This document shows, piece after piece, positions 48,689 through 57,963 of a DNA stretch of 64,000 nucleotides (position 1 is the stretch's first letter; the number at the start of each line of letters is the position of its first letter). This stretch comes from Microvirga sp. TS319 (GTDB taxonomy: Bacteria > Pseudomonadota > Alphaproteobacteria > Rhizobiales > Beijerinckiaceae). The position numbers and the translations under genes are program-made. Location: assembly GCF_041276405.1 (NCBI RefSeq), contig NZ_JBGGGT010000002.1, positions 3,714,501 to 3,778,500 of the forward strand. Reading direction: 5' to 3'. A model generated the notes under the pieces. It was not told the origin of the DNA. It saw nothing but the letters and a program-made list of their open reading frames with translations, and made no database searches.

Positions 48689-49378
48689 TCAAGCGACTTC
48701 CGGCAAAACCTCGATATCATAGTTATGGCTCAAGGTGCGTCCGCGGCGTGGATCGAACAGCTCCATGGTGAAGGACGGGGCCGGACGGATGCCTCCCTTC
48801 GCCCCGACCGTGCCGCAGATCATGGCGACGCCCTCGGGAAGCGTGTCCCCGCCCGCGAAACCTGAGACGAGTTCCAGCGGAGGCCGGAGCGAAGCGAGGG
48901 TGCCTTCCTGATAGAGCACGCGCTCGCCGTTCTCCTGAATGTAGGAGCGGATGACGAGCTCGTCCCAGTATTCGGCAACATCCGCATAGAGCCATGCCTC
49001 GGCGGCCACCGGCTTGGCGCAGACCTGCTTGGATAAGGCGACGCTGTGCGTTTCGAGCTTGCGGTCGGTGTGATCGGACGCGATGCCGACATAGAGCTCG
49101 CCACCGGCCTTGAACACAAAGGTTTCCACCTCGCCGGACGTCTCGCCTCCCACGACCTGAATGCGCGAGGCCTGGGTCAGCTGGTTCTCGGAGACGCGAT
49201 AGTACAGCGGCACGGAACTCGGACGCGGCACGCCGATGGCGAACAGCTCCTCGATATGGTGCTCGATGGCGTGCTGGTCGCGCCCGGCCCAGCCCGCGAC
49301 GACGAGAGAGGAAATCTCGGCGTCGACCGTGCGGGAGCCTGATTGTGTTTCAACGTTGAAGGACAGTTTCATGGTCAA
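48689..49378 (-). CDS. DUF2848 family protein
   Basis: The 229-residue protein shows the family pattern GRDQHAIEHHIEELFAIGVP, RPSSVPLYYRVSENQLTQ and FTMELFDPRRGRTLSHNYD. It resembles fumarylacetoacetate hydrolase folds in overall pattern, with Glu/Asp-rich metal-site-like segments (SDHTDRKLE). The family is uncharacterised. It lies between the TRAP permease and the amidase in one operon, so it is probably an enzyme of the same catabolic route. Confidence 0.9.
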   Translation of the reverse strand: MTMKLSFNVETQSGSRTVDAEISSLVVAGWAGRDQHAIEHHIEELFAIGVPRPSSVPLYYRVSENQLTQASRIQVVGGETSGEVETFVFKAGGELYVGIASDHTDRKLETHSVALSKQVCAKPVAAEAWLYADVAEYWDELVIRSYIQENGERVLYQEGTLASLRPPLELVSGFAGGDTLPEGVAMICGTVGAKGGIRPAPSFTMELFDPRRGRTLSHNYDIEVLPEVA

Positions 49379-49537
49379 TCCATAAGGGTTGAAAATGCGG
49401 TCGAATGCGCTCGGGGCGTCGGCCCCGAAAGTGGATCTGCACTTTGAGACCCGATCCGGTGCACGGGTCTTGGATGAGGGTATCGGGGATGCGGGCCCGA
49501 AGAGTCGCCGTCACGAGAACCGGGTCCGCACGACGTG

Positions 49538-50821
49538 CTAGCTGAAGACGCTCGGAAGCCAGAGCGCCAGGCCCGGGAAGAACGACAGGAGAGCGAGCAG
49601 GATGAACATCGCCACCACGAAGGGCAGCGCCCCTGTGATCACGGCGCCCATCGAGCCGCTCTTGCGCAGGCTCTGCACGACGAAAAGATTGAGCCCCACG
49701 GGCGGCGTGATCAGAGCGGCTTCCACCAGAACGATAATGATGATGCCGAGCCAGATCGGATCGTAGCCGAGAGCGAGCATGATCGGCGCCACGATCGGAA
49801 TCGTCGTGATCATCATGGAGAGCGTTTCCATGAAACAGCCGAGCACCAGGTAGAAGATGATGATGATCACCAGCATCCATCCGGGCGACAGTCCCAGACC
49901 CGTGATCGATCCGGTAATCGCGTCCGTGAGGCCCGTGGCCGACATGATGAAGTTCAGGAAGGCGGCGCCGATCACGATCAGCATGATCATCGCCGTCGAT
50001 CGCATCGTCCCCTCGACGGATTCGCGCAGCATCGTCCAGGTCAGGCGACGGAACCATGCCGCGAGGATGAGAGCCCCCAGTACGCCGAGAGCGGCAGCTT
50101 CCGTCGGCGTTGCGAGACCGGCATAGATCGAGCCCACGACGAGAAAGAAGATTCCGAGTGGCGGCCCGAGATGAACAAGGCTCCGGAAACGCTCGCTCCA
50201 AGTCGCGTGAATCTTGTGCCCGCCCCAGGACGGCTTTGCGATGCAGCTGACCACGATTACCAGCATGAACAGGCCTGCCATCATGAAGCCCGGGATGATG
50301 CCCGCGAGATAGAGCTTGGGAACCGAGGAGTTGGTGAGAACGCCGTAGATCACGAGATTGATCGAGGGCGGGATCAGAATGCCCAGAGTGCCGCCGGCCG
50401 CGAGACTGCCGAGAAAGAGCGGCTCGTTGTAGCCATAGCGCTTGATCTGCGGGATCGCGACGGTCCCGACCGTCGCGGCAGTGGCGACGCTTGATCCCGA
50501 AGTCGCCGAGAACAGGGTCGAGGCCCCGATATTCGCGTGCATCAGGCCGCCGGGCAACCAGGAAAGCCAGAGGCTCATGGCGCCGTACATCCGCTCGGCG
50601 AATCCGGCCCGCAGCAGAACCTCTCCCAGCAAAATGAAGAGAGGCACAGCCACCATGAGGAATTCGTTGTTCGTGCTCCATGCCAGTTCGCCGATTGCGC
50701 GGGTCAAGGGGAGCATGGAGTAGAGGGGATCCAGGACGAGCCCGAGCACGCCGAGGGCGGCGCCCACAGGGATGCTCAATCCGATGAGGACAAGCAGGAG
50801 GATGAGTGCGGTGGCAACCAT
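49538..50821 (-). CDS. TRAP transporter large permease (DctM type)
   Basis: The 427-residue protein has about 12 membrane helices and the DctM signatures NEFLMVAVPLFILLGEVLLR, GGTLGILIPPSINLVIYG and CFMETLSMMITTIPIV. It forms the sodium-driven importer with the small permease 6 bp upstream and the binding protein beyond it. The 49379-49537 gap contains a weak relic of the intergenic repeat (AAAGTGGATCTGCACTTT). Confidence 0.95.
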   Translation of the reverse strand: MVATALILLLVLIGLSIPVGAALGVLGLVLDPLYSMLPLTRAIGELAWSTNNEFLMVAVPLFILLGEVLLRAGFAERMYGAMSLWLSWLPGGLMHANIGASTLFSATSGSSVATAATVGTVAIPQIKRYGYNEPLFLGSLAAGGTLGILIPPSINLVIYGVLTNSSVPKLYLAGIIPGFMMAGLFMLVIVVSCIAKPSWGGHKIHATWSERFRSLVHLGPPLGIFFLVVGSIYAGLATPTEAAALGVLGALILAAWFRRLTWTMLRESVEGTMRSTAMIMLIVIGAAFLNFIMSATGLTDAITGSITGLGLSPGWMLVIIIIFYLVLGCFMETLSMMITTIPIVAPIMLALGYDPIWLGIIIIVLVEAALITPPVGLNLFVVQSLRKSGSMGAVITGALPFVVAMFILLALLSFFPGLALWLPSVFS

Positions 50822-50827
50822 TTCGTC

Positions 50828-51439
50828 TTAACCCTTCACCATCCGCTCGCCAGCAGCGGCTTCTTCTTCTGCCTCTTCCTTGGTCGAACGAACGCCTGCA
50901 ATCGCCTTCACGTCGTCGATCCGGCCCGTGACGAGCGCGACGGAAGCCCTGAGCAGCATGAGCGCCAGAACCAGGCACATCCAGATCAGACCGAGCAGCC
51001 AAAGGCCCTGAGGAATGTAAAGCGGCGTCGCCAGAGGTGTGTTGGCGGCGGAATTCTGCGCCCATGAGGTCGCGGCGACGTCATAGGCATAGTACGTCAG
51101 CATCACCATGAAGACGCCGAGCGCCACGAGGGAAAGCCAATCCAGGATGGCCGACACGCGAACGGGTAAATATTGGTAGATCACGTCGACGCGGACATTT
51201 GCGCGCTGGAGCGTTGCGAAGGCGAGCGCCCACGATGTGCTGATCGCGAAGGCGTAACTCGACAGCTCATCGGCGCCGCCGGTGCTGAAGCCGAATAATT
51301 TTCGGACAACGACATCGAAGGAGATCAGCAGCACGCTGCCGATCGTCAAAGCCCCACCAAACCATACAGCCCAGCGTGACATGTGCTCGGCGGCGCCGAT
51401 CAGGCTGCCGAGGAAGGAAGGTCGCATTGTTGGTGCCAT
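50828..51439 (-). CDS. TRAP transporter small permease (DctQ type)
   Basis: The 203-residue protein has four predicted helices and the family opening LIGAAEHMSRWAVWFGGALT. The ATG at 51439 is chosen because AGGGA lies 8 nt upstream, unlike the in-frame start at 51469. Its last codons run to 6 bp before the large-permease start. The C-terminus has a charged, Glu-rich tail (STKEEAEEEAAAGERM). Confidence 0.92.
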   Translation of the reverse strand: MAPTMRPSFLGSLIGAAEHMSRWAVWFGGALTIGSVLLISFDVVVRKLFGFSTGGADELSSYAFAISTSWALAFATLQRANVRVDVIYQYLPVRVSAILDWLSLVALGVFMVMLTYYAYDVAATSWAQNSAANTPLATPLYIPQGLWLLGLIWMCLVLALMLLRASVALVTGRIDDVKAIAGVRSTKEEAEEEAAAGERMVKG

Positions 51440-51504
51440 CAGAATATCCCTGTCGGTATGCTCACGCACCGCATTGGATCGAAGAATCGTTGGCCAGATT
51501 CATG

Positions 51505-51548
51505 AAAGAGGTGCGCCGGATCTGAAAACAGATCCGGCGCACCTCTTT
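51505..51548 (-). terminator. Strong 20-bp hairpin between the TRAP binding-protein and permease genes
   Basis: A perfect 20-bp stem (arms 51505-51524 and 51529-51548) with a 4-nt loop lies 3 bp after the binding-protein stop. On the minus strand TTTCATG follows. It should cause partial termination or protect the upstream mRNA, giving more binding protein than permease. Confidence 0.8.
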
Positions 51549-51551
51549 GCG

Positions 51552-52601
51552 TTACTTCGAGACCGTGACGTTCAGCGTTTTGCCGATCGTGTCGTTGAAG
51601 CTCTTCACGCAATCGGCGGAGCAGCGCGCCGCCCATTTCGGCAGGATGGATTCCTGCAGTACCTTCTTCAGGAGTTCACGGTCGGCATCGGTCGGCTGAA
51701 CCAGCTTCATCTTGCCCTTGACCGGGAGAGTGCATGCATCCGCGCCGGTATTGCAGTCATAGCCCTGCTGGGTCTGCTCGGCGGCAGCCTTCCAGATATC
51801 GTCAACCAAGGTCTTGATGTTGGTCTGGATGAATTCCTGAACCTTCGGATCGAGCTTGTCCCAGGCGGCCTGGTTGACCGCGTGGATCTGCTGGTTCCAG
51901 TTGACCGGCAGCGCATAGAGATGGGTCGAGACTTCATACCACTTCGCGGAATAGCCCGACAGCGATCCCGTGATCGCGCAGTCGACGACCTTGTTCTGCA
52001 GAGCCGGCACCACTTCGCCGAAGGCCATCGTCACGCTCGAGCCGCCGAAGGCTTCCACGAACTCAGCCTGGGTGCGGCTGCTCGTGCGGACCTTCTTGCC
52101 CTTGAGATCGGCCAGGCCGTTCACCTCGGCATTGCAGAACAGAACCTGCGCCGGATAGGTCGAAATGCCCAGGAGCTTCACCCGCGAACCTTCGCCATAG
52201 AACTTCGCGTAGACGGGCTCGAACGCCTCGGTCACCTCGCGCGCCGTCTTCACGTCGGGGGCAAGACCGGCGAGATCGATCGCCTCGTTGATCGGGTTGT
52301 CGCTGGCGAAATAGGAGAGCGTCGCCGTGCCGAACTGAATGACGCCCTGCGACATCAGGCGGAGAATCTCGGGCCCTTTGAGGCCCATCTCGTTGAAACC
52401 TTTGATCTCCGCCGTGACCTGACCGTTCGAGCGCTCAGGAATCGTCTTCGTCCAGAACGGCTTCTCGAAGTCATTGTAGGCGGTGAGATTGCTGAGCCCC
52501 CCGACGATCCGCAGATGGGTCTTCGGCAAATCCTGAGCCAATGCCACGCCGGACAGGCCCATCAGGGCTGCGGCGCCGACGGCACAAGCGATTCTTTTCA
52601 T
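51552..52601 (-). CDS. TRAP transporter substrate-binding protein (DctP family)
   Basis: The 349-residue periplasmic protein has a signal peptide ending GVALAQ and family features FGTATLSYFASDNP, GLADLKGKKVRTSSRTQAEF and VDCAITGSLSGYSAKWYEV. The ligand-contact arginine of TRAP binding proteins fits KVRTSSR, suggesting a carboxylate ligand. Two cysteine pairs near the C-terminus (YDCNTGADAC and ARCSADC) may form disulfides. It is the first structural gene after the LysR regulator. Confidence 0.93.
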   Translation of the reverse strand: MKRIACAVGAAALMGLSGVALAQDLPKTHLRIVGGLSNLTAYNDFEKPFWTKTIPERSNGQVTAEIKGFNEMGLKGPEILRLMSQGVIQFGTATLSYFASDNPINEAIDLAGLAPDVKTAREVTEAFEPVYAKFYGEGSRVKLLGISTYPAQVLFCNAEVNGLADLKGKKVRTSSRTQAEFVEAFGGSSVTMAFGEVVPALQNKVVDCAITGSLSGYSAKWYEVSTHLYALPVNWNQQIHAVNQAAWDKLDPKVQEFIQTNIKTLVDDIWKAAAEQTQQGYDCNTGADACTLPVKGKMKLVQPTDADRELLKKVLQESILPKWAARCSADCVKSFNDTIGKTLNVTVSK

Positions 52602-52819
52602 GATGTGTCATCCTCTGGTTCAGTATTGCTGCTGAGCGAAGACACATGCAGGTCGCCGCGAAGCGTCTCTCCCTGTTGCGGCTTTCGGAGACTTCAGGCG
52701 GACACCGAGCAATGGTGCCGCCATGGCGCGCTTCACGCTTTGTTACCTGGCTGTCGGTCTTCAGCCCCGGCGTATTGCATCGCAGGAACCTTCGCCTTGT
52801 CTATTCGTATGTTTTAATG

Positions 52820-52846
52820 GGGGGTATAAATGCTATTTATATCCCC
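52820..52846. promoter_or_regulatory. AT-rich dyad across the lysR stop codon
   Basis: GGGGTATAAAT and ATTTATATCCCC form an inverted repeat with a 3-nt centre and one bulge, in otherwise GC-rich DNA. It spans the last codons of the LysR gene and lies about 220 bp before the binding-protein start. It could be an operator for the LysR protein or a terminator without a U-run. Confidence 0.4.
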
Positions 52847-53753
52847 TCGGAGCCCTGCCTCCGGTCCGCACGGCGACCTCTTGTGCAAGTGCGGCGATCG
52901 AGCGCATCGAGCGGCTTTCGAGGCCGTCGACCCAGCTCGCGGTAAAACTCAGATCCGGAAGCGGATCGCTTTCCACGTCGAGGATCTGCAATTCGCCGGA
53001 AGCAAGCTCCCGGTCCAGGAAGACCGGCGTGATCACGGCAGTGCCGATGCCGTCCAGGGCCATGCGAACGATCATCGACACCGGGGCACTGCCGTACATC
53101 CGCGGCGTCTTCACGCCGGCGCGCATGAGCATATCGCGCACCATCCGATAAGGACTGCTGCTCGACGGATGGGTGATGATCGGTCTTTCCGCGACGCGCT
53201 CCAGCGTCACCCGGCTGTCTCCGAGACCCAGCGTCGGGCTGGCGACCCAAGAGAGCGAATAGGTGCATAGAGGGAGGTTTTCGACACGCTCCTCGAGAAC
53301 GGGGCCCATCAGGAACGCGATATCGATCGTGCGCGACATCAGATGAGAGCGCAGCACATGCGTGCTGTCGACCTCGATCTCCAGAACAAGCGCCGGATAA
53401 GCGCTGTGCACCTCCTCGATGAACGTCGACAGCCAAGTCTGCACGATCGTTTCCGCAACCCCGATCCGGATCGTGCCGCTCATCACGTTCTGGTCCTGGG
53501 CTGCCTTCAGCATGTCGCGGCGCGCCTGCATCATCCGTTCCGCGTGCGAGAGCATCTCCTGCCCTTTGGCCGTCAGCGTCACGCCGCGCGCATCGCGCTC
53601 GAACAGGCGCACGCCGAGCGCAGCCTCCAGAGACGCGATCCGCTGCGACACCGCAGGCTGCGTCGTCCCTAGCTTCTCGGAAGCCGCCCTGAGGCTGCCG
53701 AGGGCTGCCGCCCAGAAGAATGTTTCAATGTTTCGAAAATCGATCATCGGCAA
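52833..53753 (-). CDS. LysR-family transcriptional regulator
   Basis: The 306-residue protein has the N-terminal LysR winged helix (AALGSLRAASEKLGTTQPAV, then SQRIASLEAALGVRLFERDA) and a periplasmic-binding-like effector domain (IRIGVAETIVQTWLSTFIEE). It is transcribed in the same direction as the TRAP operon 231 bp downstream and is the likely activator. LysR genes are more often divergent from their targets, so the collinear order is slightly unusual. Confidence 0.93.
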   Translation of the reverse strand: MPMIDFRNIETFFWAAALGSLRAASEKLGTTQPAVSQRIASLEAALGVRLFERDARGVTLTAKGQEMLSHAERMMQARRDMLKAAQDQNVMSGTIRIGVAETIVQTWLSTFIEEVHSAYPALVLEIEVDSTHVLRSHLMSRTIDIAFLMGPVLEERVENLPLCTYSLSWVASPTLGLGDSRVTLERVAERPIITHPSSSSPYRMVRDMLMRAGVKTPRMYGSAPVSMIVRMALDGIGTAVITPVFLDRELASGELQILDVESDPLPDLSFTASWVDGLESRSMRSIAALAQEVAVRTGGRAPRGYK

Positions 53754-53877
53754 TTCGCTCGGCGATCATTGGCACCTTCTATCCCAAAATGCATCCGCGA
53801 AATGCATCCCGGAACAACGCCTGAACCACCGAGGGCGCCAAGTCCGAGTTTCAGACGTGCGAAGGGGCACTGCCCCG

Positions 53878-54681
53878 TCATCGCATGCCGGCGCGCACCG
53901 AACGGCGCCACCGCCTGAGCGCGACCAGACATGCGTTCCACCCGATGCTCACTCCCAGCGCCAGCAGCAGCGACGCGGCGGCTCCGAGCCTCACCGCACA
54001 CAGGTGCAGCAGGGTCAGCGCGCCGACGAAGCCGACCATGCCCGGCACCCCATTGGCGACCACGGATGCCGCCGCGACGCCCCCCGCGCGAGGATGCAGG
54101 ATCAGGGCCAGGCTCATGAGAACGACGGGTGCCAAGGCCGCGGCCGCTGCGACCGAAGGTCCCAGCGTTCTTCCCGCGACGATCGTCACACCCACCACGC
54201 TCATGACGAGCGCCGCGCGGAAGGGGATGTCCCACGGGCGTTTCGCTTGAGAAACCGGCATGGCCGCCGCCGAGAATTGTCGCGCGATGGGAATGGCGAG
54301 GGCATAAATCCCTGCGTTCAGGGCGAGGGCGCCGCCAAGGGACCACCGGATGCCGAGAACGATCCAGATCGAGACGGCCCAGATCGCCAGGGCCGAGCCG
54401 ACGCTGGCGAGCACTCCCCCTCTCTGCGCGGCGGCGGCATAGACGATCATGTAGACCACCGTCGCGGCAGACACCGCCAGACCCGCCAGGGCGCTCGTTG
54501 CGACGAACTCGGAGCCGTGATCGAGTGCGAGGAACGCGTAGGCCGGGCCCGCCGAAATGGGCAAAGTCGCAATCATGGCGCCGAGGAACGGGCCGCTTCG
54601 CTCCACAACCAGCGAGGCGGCGACGACGATGGCCGCACTGGTCAGCATCTTCATGACGAGCGGCATCCAGAAAGAAACGTC
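53878..54681 (-). CDS. Multi-span membrane protein of unknown function
   Basis: The protein (about 267 residues) is almost wholly hydrophobic with roughly nine helices, including VERSGPFLGAMIATLPISAG and LNAGIYALAIPIARQF. Start GTG 54681 is preferred because GAAGG lies about 9 nt upstream; ATG 54666, ATG 54654 and a GTG at 54792 are alternatives. It ends in a basic tail (RRWRRSVRAGMR). I do not recognise the family. It lies upstream of lysR in the same direction. Confidence 0.7.
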   Translation of the reverse strand, partial: DVSFWMPLVMKMLTSAAIVVAASLVVERSGPFLGAMIATLPISAGPAYAFLALDHGSEFVATSALAGLAVSAATVVYMIVYAAAAQRGGVLASVGSALAIWAVSIWIVLGIRWSLGGALALNAGIYALAIPIARQFSAAAMPVSQAKRPWDIPFRAALVMSVVGVTIVAGRTLGPSVAAAAALAPVVLMSLALILHPRAGGVAAASVVANGVPGMVGFVGALTLLHLCAVRLGAAASLLLALGVSIGWNACLVALRRWRRSVRAGMR

Positions 54682-55301
54682 CACAATCTGCGACCTTCGA
54701 ATGGCTTGGACACGGAAGCCCGCGCGGCCGAACCACCGTGCCGGCGGGGCGATCAGGCTTTTTCCATGCGGGATCAAAACGGACACGATCACGCTGACCG
54801 GAAGAACGTCTTCCGTGCGCCGGAGCAGATCGCGGACGCATTAGCAACGTCACGGTGCAGAAGTCAAAAGCCGCGCTGCCGAGATTTCAGGCGAGACAAA
54901 CCACCAATCGCCGCTGCGCACAACTGGATTGCGTTCGGTCTTCGCCGAAGCCGAGAACCCGCTCCCATGGATGTTGGAGGCGACGGACCTGAAGAAGGAG
55001 AAGAACGTCTTCGGAACCCGCGTCATCGACTCTCAGAGCGGGAGTACGCTCGCCCGGAAACGACAGGCGCTGCATCGGAGCCATGCGCAAGAGGCCGGGG
55101 ACAGTTCCTGGCCTCCATGCCGCAACCTGTGTCATACTGGTGCGCGCGCATCGAATATCCTGATGCGGGAGCCTGTGCGGATCGGCGGGAGGTTTCTTCC
55201 TTCCAGAGCGATCTCGAGCGCTTGGGCGCTTTCCCCACGGATCGGGGAACATCGACCGCCGACACGGATTTGCATGCGTGACGAGCAAGGGCGAGAGCAG
55301 C
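54682..55301. other. Intergenic region without a supported gene
   Basis: About 620 bp separate the membrane protein from the divergent NADH dehydrogenase. Overlapping frames of 96-142 codons exist on both strands, but they lack ribosome-binding sites and recognisable protein patterns. I see no repeat or hairpin here. Confidence 0.4.
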
Positions 55302-56666
55302 ATGACAGTCGGCACGCCTAAGGTTGTGATCGTCGGTGCAGGCTTCGGAGGGTTGACGGCGGCTCAATCCCTGGCGCGCGCGCCCGTCGACGTGACGATC
55401 ATCGACCGCCACAATTACCATTACTTCCAGCCCCTGCTTTATCAGGTCGCGACGGCCGCCCTGTCTCCCGCAGACATCGCCTGGCCGATCCGCAGCATCG
55501 CCAGACGCCAGAAGAACGCGACCGTGCTGATGGCGGAGGTGACCGGCATCGATGTCGGCGCCCGGCTCGTCCATGCCGGATCCGTGACCATTCCCTACGA
55601 CATTCTCGTCCTCGCGACCGGCGCCACGCATTCCTATTTCGGTCACCCGGAATGGGCTGCCGCCGCTCCGGGACTGAAGCAGATCGAGGACGCGACGAGG
55701 ATTCGGCGCAAGATCCTGCAGGCCTTCGAGAAGGCGGAGCTGACCGGCGCCCCCGACGAGCAGCGGCGGCTGCTTTCCTTCGTCGTGGTCGGCGGCGGCC
55801 CCACGGGCGTCGAGATGGCCGGAGCCATCGCGGAAGTGGCGCATCATGCGCTGACCGCCGAGTTCCGCCACATCGATCCGCACGCCGCCCGCATCGTCCT
55901 GGTCGAGGCCGGGCCACGGCTGCTGCCCACCTTTCCGGAGAACCTGTCGGCCTACGCTCAACGATCCCTCCAGAGGATGGGCGTGGAGGTGATGACCTCC
56001 ACCCGGGTGACGAATTGCGACGATCGCGGCGTGGACCTTGAGGGAACGCGGCTTGGGGCCGGCACCATCGTGTGGGCCGCGGGCGTGGTCGCCTCTCCGG
56101 CGGGGGCGTGGCTCGATGCCGAACGGGACCGGGCCGGACGAGTCAAGGTCGGTCCGGATCTATCGGTTCCAGGCCACCCCGAGATCTTCGTGATCGGTGA
56201 CACCGCGGAGGTCATGGACGAAACCGGGCGGCTCGTGCCCGGCATAGCCCCGGCCGCCAAGCAGATGGGCCGCCATGTGGCCGATGTGATCATAGCGAGA
56301 GTTTCGGGCCGGGCGCCGCCGGGCCCGTTCCGTTATCGGCATCAGGGCGACCTTGCCACCATCGGGCGAAAGGCGGCGGTGGTGAAGCTCGACCGTGTCC
56401 ACCTGAAGGGCTTTATCGGCTGGCTCTTCTGGGGCTTCGCACACATCTACTTCCTCATCGGCCTGCGCAACCGTGCCGTGGTCGCGTTCAGCTGGCTCTG
56501 GAACTACCTGACCTATCAGCGAGGAGCGCGCCTCATCGTGGGCGGCTCCGAGGCTGAGGATGCGGCCCAGGCGGAAAAGGTGCAGCCCCAGGATTCATCG
56601 GTCGAAATGAGCCGGGAGCCACCAGGCCGAAGTCAGGCAGCCTCTTCAGGGGCCGACTGGCGATAA
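55302..56666 (+). CDS. Type II NADH:quinone oxidoreductase (NDH-2)
   Basis: The 454-residue membrane-associated flavoprotein transfers electrons from NADH to quinone without pumping protons. It has the FAD motif VVIVGAGFGGLTAAQSLA, the quinone-site pattern HYFQPLLYQVATAALSP, the NADH motif FVVVGGGPTGVEMAGAIAE and the later FAD contact IFVIGDTAEV. The C-terminal amphipathic membrane-binding region includes FIGWLFWGFAHIYFLIGLRN. ATG 55302 is preferred over GTG 55278. Its stop TAA is immediately followed by the stop of the convergent gene. Confidence 0.93.
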   Translation: MTVGTPKVVIVGAGFGGLTAAQSLARAPVDVTIIDRHNYHYFQPLLYQVATAALSPADIAWPIRSIARRQKNATVLMAEVTGIDVGARLVHAGSVTIPYDILVLATGATHSYFGHPEWAAAAPGLKQIEDATRIRRKILQAFEKAELTGAPDEQRRLLSFVVVGGGPTGVEMAGAIAEVAHHALTAEFRHIDPHAARIVLVEAGPRLLPTFPENLSAYAQRSLQRMGVEVMTSTRVTNCDDRGVDLEGTRLGAGTIVWAAGVVASPAGAWLDAERDRAGRVKVGPDLSVPGHPEIFVIGDTAEVMDETGRLVPGIAPAAKQMGRHVADVIIARVSGRAPPGPFRYRHQGDLATIGRKAAVVKLDRVHLKGFIGWLFWGFAHIYFLIGLRNRAVVAFSWLWNYLTYQRGARLIVGGSEAEDAAQAEKVQPQDSSVEMSREPPGRSQAASSGADWR

Positions 56667-56948
56667 TCAGCCTCCCTTTCGCCCGGGATCCGGGTCAGCA
56701 TCCAGACCATTCTCGGGCCGATGACCGCCGCGATGGACAGCATCGAAGCCACGATCCGTCAGCTCGATCGTCCCGGCATCGGGCGTGGTCACGTATCCGA
56801 GACGGGCGAGCTCTGATACGGCCACAGCGACGGCGGGATCCGTGCCGAAGCGGGCATCCAGCTTTGCCATGGTCATGCGGGCACCGGGCTTGCGGTGCGT
56901 CTCGCGAAAGAAGTCGAGGATCTCGCGCGCCGTTTCGCTGAGTTGCAT
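56667..56948 (-). CDS. Small winged-helix-like protein
   Basis: The 93-residue protein reads as a short winged helix (SETAREILDFFRETHRKPGA, TMAKLDARFGTDPAVAVAVS, ELARLGYVTTPDAGTIELTD) with a disordered acidic tail. GAGGAGGCGGACC precedes the ATG. It is convergent with NDH-2, with the stop codons abutting. It may be a small DNA-binding regulator. Confidence 0.7.
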   Translation of the reverse strand: MQLSETAREILDFFRETHRKPGARMTMAKLDARFGTDPAVAVAVSELARLGYVTTPDAGTIELTDRGFDAVHRGGHRPENGLDADPDPGRKGG

Positions 56949-57500
56949 GGTCCGCCTCCTCGTCTGAGCATCATCCCGTCACTTGGTGTCGGGTTCCTCG
57001 CAAGACGAGGTGCCCTTCAAGGGGCCGGACATCGAACGAGCCCAAAAACCGAATCCACCACTTGGCTCGATGCCTGGAGCATTGAACGCAACAGTGGGAA
57101 CCGGATTTGCATGGAAAGATGCTCGAAACCAAAATGTTAAAGCAGCGAACGTGAGTTCGATGGCACGTCCGGGGCTTTAGAAGACAACCCGGTCCCGGCA
57201 AGCACGAGAACAACGATCTCGATTTCATACCACCAAAGAGTTAGTAGATCTGTCGGATTTCTAACAGACTTGTCGCACCAAATGCCTATATCGAACAGAA
57301 CATCCAGAGCAAAACCTTAGCCATATTGTCCGAATATTGACCGACTTCCCAAGCATGACAAGCATAGTCTTCGGCAGCAATGGACGCCGACAGAATGAGG
57401 TCGTTCGGGAGCTCCCGGCCAAGCCTCGATGCCGTCAGGCGCTCGCCCCGCCACGGGGCGCATGAACCACAAGCACGCCAGCGATAAGATAGAGTGAAAG
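56949..57500. other. Intergenic region with a decayed palindromic repeat
   Basis: This 552-bp gap has no supported gene. 57077-57124 is a degenerate reverse copy of the family module (GAGCATTGAACGCAACAGTG to AAAGATGCTC). 57190-57310 is relatively AT-rich and may contain the promoter of the next gene. A short repeated pattern (TCTGTCGGA then CTTGTCGCA) is seen near 57250. Confidence 0.5.
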
Positions 57501-57803
57501 ATGTCGAAACCGCAGCATGGTCCATCCGCGCTCGACCGTCTGGTCGTCGGCGCAACCAGACGATTTGATCTGAGCGCTCTTTTGCAGGAGACGATCCGCA
57601 CCCTGTCCAACCTCGATTTCGAGTACCGCCACGAACTGGAGCGGCTGAGCAGCAGCAGGACGGACCCCGTCTTGAAGAAACAGATCGCCGAGAGCCTGAT
57701 GATCAGGCACCGGGAGCGGCGGCAGCCCTATGTCATGCTCGTCGCCGAACTGCAGAAGCACCTTGCGAGCGCCGCGACCGGCAACCTTCGGGCGACGGGC
57801 TGA
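57501..57803 (+). CDS. Conserved hypothetical small helical protein
   Basis: The 100-residue protein is charged and mostly helical, with LSALLQETIRTLSNLDFEYR and KKQIAESLMIRHRERRQPYV as its most regular segments. GTGAAAG precedes the ATG. It has no signal peptide or membrane helix. A strong + strand terminator follows about 160 bp downstream. No function recognised. Confidence 0.7.
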   Translation: MSKPQHGPSALDRLVVGATRRFDLSALLQETIRTLSNLDFEYRHELERLSSSRTDPVLKKQIAESLMIRHRERRQPYVMLVAELQKHLASAATGNLRATG

Positions 57804-57824
57804 CCTGAATGTTGAGTTCCTGCA

Positions 57825-57922
57825 GCATCGGACGTGCAGCCGACTTCACGTCCGATGCCTTAAGTCTATGTTTTGAGCATCTTTTCACGCCAATCCGGTT
57901 CCCGCTTTTGCGTCCGATGCTC
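57825..57922. repeat. Intergenic palindromic repeats, two modules
   Basis: A short dyad (CAGCATCGGACGTGCAG to ACTTCACGTCCGATGCC) at 57825-57860 is followed by a 48-bp module at 57875-57922 that begins GAGCATCTTTTCACG and ends CCGATGCTC. Confidence 0.78.
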
Positions 57923-57963
57923 TGAGTTCACCGGCTCTCTTCTGCCCCTGCGGGCCGGGACCT

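Noticed and set aside
54887..55321. Overlapping 130-142 codon frames on both strands
   Set aside because: No ribosome-binding sites, no domain patterns, and both strands are equally open, as expected by chance at this GC content.
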